The notes beneath the pieces are model-generated. The model saw only the letters and a program-made list of their open reading frames with translations. It did not search any database and had not been told where the DNA came from. 64,000 bases of DNA from JAJXWB01 sp046349085 (GTDB lineage Bacteria > Pseudomonadota > Alphaproteobacteria > Rhizobiales > Beijerinckiaceae), in contig JAXMDA010000005.1 of assembly GCA_046349085.1 (NCBI GenBank), positions 186,001-250,000 on the forward strand. The letters are read 5' to 3'. Of the stretch, positions 52,248 through 59,437 are shown in pieces. Position numbers and translations under genes: made by a program. How positions within the stretch are numbered: position 1 is the first letter of the stretch; each line of letters starts with the position of its first letter.

Positions 52248-52302
52248 GGGGCCAACGCAAATCGCGCCCGGGGGCGCTTCAGCGCTGCCGGGCGTTGGCC
52301 TC
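52248..52302 (-). promoter_or_regulatory. Structured ffh leader
   Basis: In the ffh 5' leader, GGCCAACGC (52250-52258) and GCGTTGGCC (52292-52300) form a perfect nine-pair stem enclosing two further G/C inverted repeats. It lies about 25 bases upstream of the ffh ATG, in a predicted leader of about 128 bases. No known riboswitch class is recognised. Confidence 0.45.
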
Positions 52303-52359
52303 CTGCCTCACGGGCGGGTCGGCTGATCGCAATGGACACTCTGACGAGAGTTGCGGGGC

Positions 52360-52388
52360 TTTTAAGGCGAAGGGAGCGGGGAAGTCAA
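52360..52388 (-). promoter_or_regulatory. Candidate ffh operon promoter
   Basis: On the minus strand TTGACT (52383-52388) and TTAAAA (52360-52365) are 17 bases apart, upstream of ffh. The -35 is strong and the -10 weak. Confidence 0.45.
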
Positions 52389-52411
52389 TGTTTGGGCTGG
52401 GATGCGGCCCG

Positions 52412-52532
52412 ACCCCCCTCCCTTTCCCTCCCCGCTTTGCGGGAGAGGGGACGGCCTTCATTCGTGATCAGCAAGGGGTCGAACGCTGCGGGTCTGCTCA
52501 CTCTCCCGCGGAGCCGGGGATGGTCGGGTAGG
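52412..52532. repeat. Palindromic repeat, family C, long form
   Basis: Between ffh and hisC, CTCCCTTTCCCTCCCCGCTT through GCGGGAGAGGGGACGG (about 52417-52453) and ACTCTCCCGCGGAGCCGGGG (about 52501-52520) through GTAGGGGG form a long interrupted palindrome. A closely similar arrangement is at 58525-58680. The rest of this gap (52226-52411) holds the ffh leader and promoter. Confidence 0.65.
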
Positions 52533-52535
52533 GGG

Positions 52536-53609
52536 TCATCCCCGCTCGTTCCACCGCAAAATCTCCTTCAGCGCCGCCACCAGCCGGTCGCATTCGGCGT
52601 CCGTGCCGATGGAAATGCGCAAGCGCTCGGAAATGCGCGGCTTGTCGAACCAGCGCACGATGATCGCGCGTTCGCGCAACGCCTTGAAGATGTCGGCGGC
52701 CTTGTGGGCGGGGTGACTGGCGAAGATGAAATTGGCCTTGGAGGGCAGAACGTCGAAGCCGAGCTGCGTCAGCTCCGCCGTCAGGCGTTCGCGGCTGGCG
52801 ATCACCCTGGCGCAGCTTTGCCGGAACCAGTCTTCATCCTCATAGGCCGCGGTCGCGCCGGCCTGTGCGAGGCGGTCGAGCGGATAGGAGTTGAAACTGT
52901 CTTTCACGCGCTCCAGCGCGTCGATGAGATCGCGCTGGCCGAAGGCGACGCCGACGCGCAGGCCCGCCAGCGCGCGCGACTTCGACAGCGTGTGCGTGAC
53001 CAGCAGGTTCGGGTAGCGCGCGATCAGCGGGATCGCGCTTTCGGCGCCGAAATCGACATAGGCTTCGTCGATCACGATCGGCTTGTCGGGATGGGCTTGC
53101 AGCAGCCGCTCTATCTCGGCGCGCGACAGCGCGATGCCGGTCGGCGCGTTCGGATTGGCGAAGATGATCGCGCCGCAATCGTCGCCATAGGCCGAGACGT
53201 CGATGCGCATGTCCGCGTCGAGCGGCACGACCTTCGTGGCGACGCCGAAGAGCTGCGACCAGACGGGATAGAAGGAATAGGTGACGTCGGGAAAGGCGAG
53301 CGGCTTCCCGTGCTTGAGCAGCGCCTGAAAGACCAGCGCCAGCACCTCGTCCGAGGAATTGCCGACGAAGACCTGATCCGCCCGCACGCCCTCGCGCCGT
53401 GCAATCGTTTCGCGCAGTTTCAACGAGGTCGGCTCGGGATAAAGCCTGAGCGTGTCGGCAGCCTCCGCGCGGATCGCGGCAAGCGCGCGCGGGCTCGGCC
53501 CGTAGGGGTTTTCGTTGGTGTTGAGCTTGACGATGTCGGCCATGACCGGCTGTTCGCCCGCCACATAGGGCTTGAGGTCGTGGACGAGCGGGCTCCAGAA
53601 ACGGCTCAT
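52536..53609 (-). CDS. hisC: Histidinol-phosphate aminotransferase
   Basis: A 357-residue class II PLP enzyme for the seventh step of histidine synthesis, often also acting on aromatic amino acids. It has LNTNENPYGPSPRALAAI (about residues 29-46), NPNAPTGIALS, DEAYVDFG and the PLP lysine in THTLSKSRALAGLRVG. Length is typical of HisC2. In many relatives it is next to chorismate mutase/prephenate dehydrogenase genes; here it stands alone with the divergent DUF3108 gene 254 bases away. Confidence 0.93.
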   Translation of the reverse strand: MSRFWSPLVHDLKPYVAGEQPVMADIVKLNTNENPYGPSPRALAAIRAEAADTLRLYPEPTSLKLRETIARREGVRADQVFVGNSSDEVLALVFQALLKHGKPLAFPDVTYSFYPVWSQLFGVATKVVPLDADMRIDVSAYGDDCGAIIFANPNAPTGIALSRAEIERLLQAHPDKPIVIDEAYVDFGAESAIPLIARYPNLLVTHTLSKSRALAGLRVGVAFGQRDLIDALERVKDSFNSYPLDRLAQAGATAAYEDEDWFRQSCARVIASRERLTAELTQLGFDVLPSKANFIFASHPAHKAADIFKALRERAIIVRWFDKPRISERLRISIGTDAECDRLVAALKEILRWNERG

Positions 53610-53863
53610 GTCATCTCGCAGTCGGCGCTTCCCAGATCAGCCGGCATTCGAGCGGAATCGCTCAAATGCAGAGAAGCTGATCGATTCCATAGTGCGGCGC
53701 GCGGCTCTTGTAGCCCCGGAACGCGCGGCGAAAAAGTGCTGAGGGGCTTGCTTCGCCTATATGCGCCTGCGAAACACGTCAGGTCATTTTTCGGACCGAT
53801 TCGCGCGGGATCAATGCCGACGCAGCGCGCTCGCGAAGCGCGGCCGGCATCGACGGTGAGCTG

Positions 53864-54703
53864 ATGGAATTGGACAGATTGGGGCGCATGGGCGCCCGGT
53901 CGCTCGGGCTTCTGGCCGGCGCCGCCTTCGGCGGCCTTCTGGCCGCCGCCCCCGCGCAGGCCGAAAGCCTGCGGGCCACCTACGCTCTCTCGATCATCGG
54001 CGTGCCAATCGGCAATGCCGACGCTTCCGCCTCGATCGAGCCCGGCGCCTACAAGATCGACATCGGCCTGCGACTGTCGGGCCTCGCCGCCCTCGTCACC
54101 AAGGCCAAGGGGGCGGCGACCGCCAATGGCGCGATTTCCAACGCCAGCGTCCTGCCGAACGCCTATGCGAACACCACTGCGAACGCCACCGAAACCCGCA
54201 CGGTGCGCATGGGGCTGAACGCCGGCGCGGTGCGGGCGGTCGAGATTTCGCCGCCCTTCCTGGACATGGACGAGCGCGTGCCGGTCACGCAGGCGCACAA
54301 GACCGGCATTCTCGATCCCGTGAGCGCGCTGGTGATGGGCGTGCCGACTGGCCAGCCTCTGGTCGGGCAGGCGGCCTGCGACCGCACCATTCCCGTCTAC
54401 GACGGGCTCGTGCGCTTCAATGTCTCGCTGTTCTTCAAAGGCGTGCGCAACGTGCAGGCCCGCGGGTATTCAGGCCCGGTTTCGGTCTGCTCGGCGCGTT
54501 ATACGCCGATCTCCGGCTTCAAGATGGACAGCCAGTCGACCCGGTACATGGCGGAAAACCGCGACCTGGAGGTGTGGCTCGCGCCCGTCGCGCAGGCGCA
54601 TGTCGTCGTGCCCTACTACATCAAGGTCGGCACGAAATCCGGCACGCTGGTCATACAGGCGGTGGACTTCCATCTCGCCCAGCAGCGCGCGCAGAGCAAC
54701 TGA
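53864..54703 (+). CDS. DUF3108 family exported protein
   Basis: A 279-residue protein with a signal peptide (about residues 10-32, ending AQAE). The DUF3108 core follows: SLRATYALSIIGVPIGNADA (about residues 34-53), DPVSALVMGV, DRTIPVYDGLVRFNVSLF and VVVPYYIKVGTKSGTLVIQA. It is likely a periplasmic beta-sheet-rich protein, with unknown function. In relatives it neighbours rpmB and the SUV3-like helicase gene; here only the helicase is adjacent, after a 483-base gap. Confidence 0.87.
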   Translation: MELDRLGRMGARSLGLLAGAAFGGLLAAAPAQAESLRATYALSIIGVPIGNADASASIEPGAYKIDIGLRLSGLAALVTKAKGAATANGAISNASVLPNAYANTTANATETRTVRMGLNAGAVRAVEISPPFLDMDERVPVTQAHKTGILDPVSALVMGVPTGQPLVGQAACDRTIPVYDGLVRFNVSLFFKGVRNVQARGYSGPVSVCSARYTPISGFKMDSQSTRYMAENRDLEVWLAPVAQAHVVVPYYIKVGTKSGTLVIQAVDFHLAQQRAQSN

Positions 54704-54771
54704 CCCAAAGCGGGCTGACTGGCGGCCAGATCCTTAACGGGCGGCGTCGCGCCGGCGTTTCCGCAAGCCCT

Positions 54772-54780
54772 TTATCCACA
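54772..54780 (+). promoter_or_regulatory. Perfect DnaA-box 9-mer
   Basis: TTATCCACA matches the DnaA-box consensus exactly. It is a single box; no cluster of further boxes was seen nearby. Confidence 0.45.
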
Positions 54781-54851
54781 GAGCCTTGTGGCGTTGTTCC
54801 GATATCGCCCCATATATTGCGTGAACACAGCGCGAATTGCGCGGTTTCAGC

Positions 54852-55096
54852 GATTCGTGCCCGCTCCGTTCGCGGTTCGGCCTGAAAGTTAACGCCGTGG
54901 CCCTTTTGAGTTCTTTTCGGCGCGCGCTTGACAAAAAGGGCCGGCGGAGTCCGTCGGCGAGTCGAGTTTTCGGCCCCCGATTCCTGTTCGGAGTCGTTTC
55001 GATTCACAATACTTGGCGCCGCGACTGTCCGTTTCCGCGATATCTTGCGGAGAACGAAAGACGACTCTGCGGGAGTCAGCGATTCGGGCGCGATTC
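54852..55096. promoter_or_regulatory. Cluster of ten GANTC (CcrM methylation) sites
   Basis: GANTC starts at 54852, 54947, 54959, 54979, 54991, 55001, 55063, 55073, 55081 and 55092. Five sites in 54947-55005 are spaced 12, 20, 12 and 10 bases apart. Four sites in 55063-55096 are spaced 10, 8 and 11. At about 65% GC fewer than one site is expected in this length. CcrM methylates this motif and GcrA reads it in Alphaproteobacteria. Confidence 0.8.
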
Positions 55097-55186
55097 GTTC
55101 GCGGCCCGTTCGAAAGCTGAATTTCCGGAGCCCGGGCCGGTTCATAACGACACAGCCGGCCGGCCGCCGCTACGGGGCGCTGCGCG

Positions 55187-58100
55187 ATGAACTACGCCGA
55201 CGCCCTCCCTGCCCGCGAGCGGCCGCACTGGAAAACAGCAGGCGTCACCGCGGTTTTGGGGCCGACCAACACCGGCAAGACGCATTTTGCGATCGAGCGG
55301 ATGCTTGCCCATCCCAACGGCATGATCGGCCTGCCGCTGCGGCTGCTGGCCCGCGAAGTTTACCAGAAGCTCGCGAATCGGGCCGGGACGAACGCGGTGG
55401 CGCTGATCACCGGCGAAGAGAAGATCAAGCCGCCCAACGCTCGCTACTGGGTGTCGACCGTCGAGGCCATGCCGCGCGACCTGCCGGTCTCGTTCATGGC
55501 GGTGGACGAAATCCAGCTCGCCGCCGACTTCGACCGCGGCCACGTCTTCACCGATCGCATCCTCAACCGGCGTGGAATCGACGAGACCCTGCTGATCGGC
55601 TCCGGCACCATGGCGCCGGTCGTCCGCGCGCTGCTGCCGGGCGTGCCCATCGTCGAGCGGCCACGCCTGTCGAAGCTGACGTTCGCCGGCGAGCGCAAGA
55701 TTTCCCGGCTGCCGCGACGGAGCGCCGTCGTCGCCTTCTCGGCGGAGGACGTCTACTCCATCGCGGAGTTCTTGCGCCGCCAGCGCGGCGGGGCGGCGGT
55801 GGTCCTCGGGGCGCTCTCGCCGCGCACGAGAAACGCGCAGATCGACATGTTCCAGAACGGCGACGTCGACTATGTCGTCGCCACCGACGCCATCGGCATG
55901 GGGCTCAACCTCGACGTCGACCACATCGCCTTCGCCTCGGACCGCAAGTTCGACGGCCGCCAGTTCCGCCGCCTCAACCCTGCGGAATTCGGCCAGATCG
56001 CCGGCCGCGCGGGGCGGCATATGCGCGACGGCGCGTTCGGGACTTCGGGCCGCTGCGCGCCCTTCGACGAAGATCTCGTCGAGGCGATCGAAGAGCACCG
56101 CTTCGACCCCGTGAAATTGTTGCAGTGGCGCAACGCCGCGCTCGATTTCAGCTCGATCCCGGCGCTGACGGCTTCTCTGGATCGGACGCCGGGCGATCCG
56201 GCGCTGACGCGCGCGCCGATCGCGGAAGACCAGATGGTGCTGGACGTGCTCTCGCACGACGAGGACGTGCGCCGCCAGGCGGCGACGCCGGCCGATGTCG
56301 CCCGGCTCTGGGACGCCTGCCAGATCCCCGACTACCGCAAGGTTTCTCCGGCCGCCCACGCGGAACTCGCCCGCACCGTGTTCTTCTTCATCGTGCGGCG
56401 CGGACGCATTCCCGACGACTGGTTTTCGCGCCGCCTGGCCGAGGTCGACAGAACCGACGGCGATATCGACACGCTGTCGCAGCGCATTGCGCAGGTGCGC
56501 GCCTGGAGCTTCATCGCCAATCGCGGCGACTGGCTGGCTGATCCCGAGCATTGGCAGGGCGAGGCGCGTCGGGTAGAGGACAGTCTGTCGGACGCCCTGC
56601 ACGAAAGGCTCGCGCAGCGCTTCGTCGACCGCCGCACGAGCCTCCTCATGCGGCGCCTCAGAGAGAACCGAATGCTGGACGCCGAAATCACTTCCGATGG
56701 CGACGTGCTGGTCGAGGGCCAGCATGTCGGGCAATTGCGCGGATTCCGTTTCACGGCCGATCCACAGGCGGAGGGCGAGGCGGCGAAGGCGTTGAACGCG
56801 GCGGCGCAGAAGGCGCTGGCCGCCGAGATCGAGAGCCGCGCGACGCGCGTGAGCGACGCCGTCGATACCGCGTTTGCGCTCTCCAACGACGGCGCGATCC
56901 GCTGGCTCGGCGAACCCATCGCCAGGATCGTCGCCGGCGACAAGATTCTGACGCCGCGCGCGGTGCTGACCGCCGACGAGATCCTGTCGGGCGAGGCGCA
57001 GGAGAAGGTGCAGCGGCGCGTCGATCTCTGGCTCGCGCAACATGTGACGAAGCTCCTCGGTCCACTGGCGCAACTCGAAGCGGGCGAGGGCCTCGAGGGC
57101 CTTGCGCGGGGCATCGCCTTTCGCGTGGCCGAAGACCTCGGCGTCGTCGACCGCGCGAAGATCGCGGGCGATGTGAAAGGCCTCTCGCAGGAGGCGCGCG
57201 GCGCCCTGCGCAAGGCCGGCATCCGCTTCGGCGCCTATCATCTCTATGCGCCCGCGTTGCTGAAGCCGGCGCCGCGTGCGCTCGCCGCGCAATTGTGGTC
57301 GCTGACGCACGGCGGTCTGGACGGGGCGGTCGGCCTGGAAGAAGTGGCGCATCTGGCGTCTTCCGGCCGCACGTCGTTTGCGGCCAATCCGGAAATTTCC
57401 AAGGACCTCTACCGCGTCGCGGGCTTCCGCGTGTCGGGCGAGCGCGCGGTGCGCGTCGACATTCTGGAGCGGCTCGCCGACCTGATCCGGCCCGCCGTCG
57501 CCTATCGTCCGGGCGTGACCCCCGGCGATCCGCCGCCCGGCGCCGCCGACGGCAATTCCTTCGTCGTCACGGTCGGCATGACGTCGCTGGCCGGCTGCTC
57601 GGGCGAGGCCTTCGCCTCGATCCTCAAGTCGCTCGGCTTCCACATGGAGACGCGGCCGGGGCCGGCGATCACGGTGCCGCTGGTTCCCAAGGCGCCGATG
57701 GCGCCGGCGCAGGCCGTGATTGCCGACGAGACGGAGCCGGGACCGCCGGCGTCCGGCCAGCAGGAGGATGCAGTCGAGGACGAGGCCGGCCAGAGGCCGG
57801 CGGTCCCGGATGAGGCCGACGACACGGGATTGCTGCTCGAGGCCGAAGGCCAATCGTCCGAAGAGGCGGTCCTGACCGCCGAGCAGGCGGGCGAGGACGC
57901 GCCTGCCGAGCCCGAGGCGGTCGAGATCGAGGCCGCCGCCGCCGAGACGAAGCCTGAGCCGGTCGAAGAAGAGCCGGTCGAGGCGGCTGCGCCTGTCGAG
58001 CCGCCGAGCGACGAGGCGATCCTCGCCGAATCCGCCCTGCAATCGGCGGTCGAGGAAGCGGTCGAGACGGTGATCGCGGAAGCGCCGGCAGGCGTGGAAG

Positions 58101-58516
58101 CCGAGGCCTCGGCCGAAGCGCAGCCCGAGCCGGCCGAACCGGTCATGATCGAAGTGTGGACCCCCGGCCGTCCGCATCAGCGGCGCGAGGGCGGCCGTCC
58201 GCAGGGTCGCCGGCCGGAAAAACGCGCGCCGCGCGAATGGATCATCCCCCAGCGTCCCGAGCGGCCGAAGCCTGCGGAGGGCGAGGGTGAAAAGCGCGAG
58301 GGACGGCCGAAGTTCGAGGGCAAGCCCCGGGAAGGCGGCAAGCGCTTCGAGGGACGGCCGCGCTTCGACAAGCCGCGCGGCGACCGGCCTCGGGACAACC
58401 GCAACGAGCGGCCCTTCGCCTCGTCGGAGAAACGCGAGCGCGACAAGCAGCCCGATCCGAACTCGCCCTTCGCCAAGCTGCTGGCGCTCAAGGCGGAGCT
58501 GGAAAAGAAGAAGTAA
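55187..58516 (+). CDS. SUV3-like ATP-dependent RNA helicase with long charged tail
   Basis: A 1109-residue protein. The helicase core has Walker A VLGPTNTGKTHFAIERML (Lys31), the SUV3-type motif II MAVDEIQLAAD (DEIQ instead of DEAD), FSAEDVYSIAEFLR and the C-terminal motif DAIGMGLNLDVDHIAFAS with GRAGRHMRDG. In mitochondria SUV3 unwinds RNA for the degradosome. A long middle region (about residues 330-830) is followed by an acidic Glu/Ala/Pro tail (about 845-985) and a basic Arg/Gly/Pro tail ending FAKLLALKAELEKKK. The acidic tail contains a family E repeat. ATG 55187 follows a 483-base gap rich in GANTC. Confidence 0.92.
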   Translation: MNYADALPARERPHWKTAGVTAVLGPTNTGKTHFAIERMLAHPNGMIGLPLRLLAREVYQKLANRAGTNAVALITGEEKIKPPNARYWVSTVEAMPRDLPVSFMAVDEIQLAADFDRGHVFTDRILNRRGIDETLLIGSGTMAPVVRALLPGVPIVERPRLSKLTFAGERKISRLPRRSAVVAFSAEDVYSIAEFLRRQRGGAAVVLGALSPRTRNAQIDMFQNGDVDYVVATDAIGMGLNLDVDHIAFASDRKFDGRQFRRLNPAEFGQIAGRAGRHMRDGAFGTSGRCAPFDEDLVEAIEEHRFDPVKLLQWRNAALDFSSIPALTASLDRTPGDPALTRAPIAEDQMVLDVLSHDEDVRRQAATPADVARLWDACQIPDYRKVSPAAHAELARTVFFFIVRRGRIPDDWFSRRLAEVDRTDGDIDTLSQRIAQVRAWSFIANRGDWLADPEHWQGEARRVEDSLSDALHERLAQRFVDRRTSLLMRRLRENRMLDAEITSDGDVLVEGQHVGQLRGFRFTADPQAEGEAAKALNAAAQKALAAEIESRATRVSDAVDTAFALSNDGAIRWLGEPIARIVAGDKILTPRAVLTADEILSGEAQEKVQRRVDLWLAQHVTKLLGPLAQLEAGEGLEGLARGIAFRVAEDLGVVDRAKIAGDVKGLSQEARGALRKAGIRFGAYHLYAPALLKPAPRALAAQLWSLTHGGLDGAVGLEEVAHLASSGRTSFAANPEISKDLYRVAGFRVSGERAVRVDILERLADLIRPAVAYRPGVTPGDPPPGAADGNSFVVTVGMTSLAGCSGEAFASILKSLGFHMETRPGPAITVPLVPKAPMAPAQAVIADETEPGPPASGQQEDAVEDEAGQRPAVPDEADDTGLLLEAEGQSSEEAVLTAEQAGEDAPAEPEAVEIEAAAAETKPEPVEEEPVEAAAPVEPPSDEAILAESALQSAVEEAVETVIAEAPAGVEAEASAEAQPEPAEPVMIEVWTPGRPHQRREGGRPQGRRPEKRAPREWIIPQRPERPKPAEGEGEKREGRPKFEGKPREGGKRFEGRPRFDKPRGDRPRDNRNERPFASSEKRERDKQPDPNSPFAKLLALKAELEKKK
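57743..57812. repeat. Palindromic repeat, family E, in frame inside the helicase gene
   Basis: GGGACCGCCGG (about 57749-57759) and its exact reverse complement CCGGCGGTCCC (about 57797-57807) flank a core of about 37 bases with further GGCC palindromes. The repeat encodes part of the acidic tail (about residues 853-875). Confidence 0.75.
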
Positions 58517-58524
58517 GTCGCGGC

Positions 58525-58680
58525 GCCCCTCCCTTTCCCTCCCCCGTATCTAGCGAAGTCGGCAACAGCCGACTTCGCGCCAGCGGGAGAGGGGACGGTT
58601 AGCATCCGGAATAACGACTCTTGCCGATCCCCGGGTCTCCTCCCTCTCCCGCGGAGCGGGGGAGGGTTGGGGTGTGGGCT
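58525..58680. repeat. Compound palindromic repeat, family C, reaching into rluA
   Basis: CCCTCCCTTTCCCTCCCCC is followed by a perfect eleven-pair hairpin (GCGAAGTCGGC at 58553-58563 with GCCGACTTCGC at 58568-58578, AACA loop), then GGGAGAGGGGACGG, and TCCCTCTCCCGCGGAGCGGG followed by GGAGGGTTGGGGTGTGGGC to 58680. The right half overlaps the rluA stop and the last 25-30 codons. Confidence 0.8.
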
Positions 58681-59366
58681 TCGCCGCTCCAACCGCATTG
58701 CGCCAGCATCTCCCTCATATGCGCCGGGACCGGCGCCGTCGCCTTTGTCGGCGGGCCGTTCTTCGCCATCGGCACCACGATTTCGCGGGCGTGGAGCTGG
58801 AGGGGCGTCGCGCCGCCCGTTCCGTAGACGGTGTCGCCGAGGATCGGGACGCCCGACGTCGCGCAATGCACGCGCAACTGGTGGGTGCGGCCCGTCAGCG
58901 GCTCCAGCGCCAGCCAGGCGAGCGGCTTGCCCGCCGCGTCCGCGCCGCGGCCGAGCACGCGCCATTTCGTCTGCGACGGCAGGCCGGCGGGATCGTGCTT
59001 CATCCACCAGCCGCGCGTCGGATCGAGCCGGCCGAGCGGGAGGTCGATCAGGCCCTCGTCCGTCTCCGGCCCGCCTTCGACCACGGCCCAGTAGGTCTTG
59101 TCGATGGCGCCCGCCTTGAACAGTTTCATCAGCCGTTCCAGCGCCTTGCGATGACGGCCGAGCACGAGGCAGCCGGAGGTGTCGCGGTCGAGCCGATGGG
59201 CGAGCGCGGGCCGGCGCGGCAGGCCGAATTTCAGCGCCTCGAAGCTCTCTTCCAGATTTTCGCCGCCTTTGGGGCCACGATGCACGGGGACGCCCGCAGG
59301 CTTGTCGATGATCAGCATCATCCCGTCGCGGTGGATGAGGCGGGAAATGATCTCTTCCGGGTTCAT
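58599..59366 (-). CDS. RluA-family pseudouridine synthase
   Basis: A 255-residue RNA pseudouridine synthase without an S4 domain. It has IIDKPAGVPVHRGPKGG (about residues 19-35), the catalytic aspartate motif AHRLDRDTSGCLVLGR (about 56-71), and LEPLTGRTHQLRVHCATSGVPILGD. The exact target (23S rRNA or tRNA) is not predictable. The last 25-30 residues (EAHTPTLPRSAGEGG onward) are encoded by a family C repeat and replace whatever native C-terminus existed. ATG 59366. Confidence 0.9.
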   Translation of the reverse strand: MNPEEIISRLIHRDGMMLIIDKPAGVPVHRGPKGGENLEESFEALKFGLPRRPALAHRLDRDTSGCLVLGRHRKALERLMKLFKAGAIDKTYWAVVEGGPETDEGLIDLPLGRLDPTRGWWMKHDPAGLPSQTKWRVLGRGADAAGKPLAWLALEPLTGRTHQLRVHCATSGVPILGDTVYGTGGATPLQLHAREIVVPMAKNGPPTKATAPVPAHMREMLAQCGWSGEAHTPTLPRSAGEGGDPGIGKSRYSGC

Positions 59367-59437
59367 GCGTTAGAGGCTATCTGAAGCGCGCCGCGCGACG
59401 TCAAGTTTTCGCGCGAGGTTGAAGGATCGGCGGACGA

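Larger units (their letters stand above)
54704..55186 (+). other. 483-base intergenic region before the helicase
   Basis: No convincing coding sequence. The region contains a perfect DnaA-box 9-mer (54772-54780), an AT-richer patch near 54801-54820, a GTTAAC at 54888, a TTGACA at 54928 without a matching -10, and ten GANTC sites between 54852 and 55096. The phrase TCAGCGATTCG occurs twice, at about 54847 and 55076, each followed by TTCGCGG. Confidence 0.7.

Noticed and set aside
54772..55186. Chromosomal origin of replication
   Set aside because: There is only one DnaA box, no strongly AT-rich unwinding element and none of the usual neighbours (hemE, parAB, gidA). It is kept only as one hypothesis for the GANTC cluster.
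54837..55190. A 117-codon frame in the gap before the helicase
   Set aside because: No ribosome-binding site, no family motif, and it overlaps the GANTC array; composition looks noncoding.
55142..58177. A 1011-codon open frame on the minus strand opposite the helicase
   Set aside because: It mirrors the codon structure of the helicase gene, is rich in Arg/Gly/His with no recognisable domain, and high-GC DNA gives such antisense frames routinely.
58553..58578. Perfect 11-pair hairpin after the helicase as an intrinsic terminator
   Set aside because: No T-run follows on either strand, and the hairpin is part of a larger repeat.
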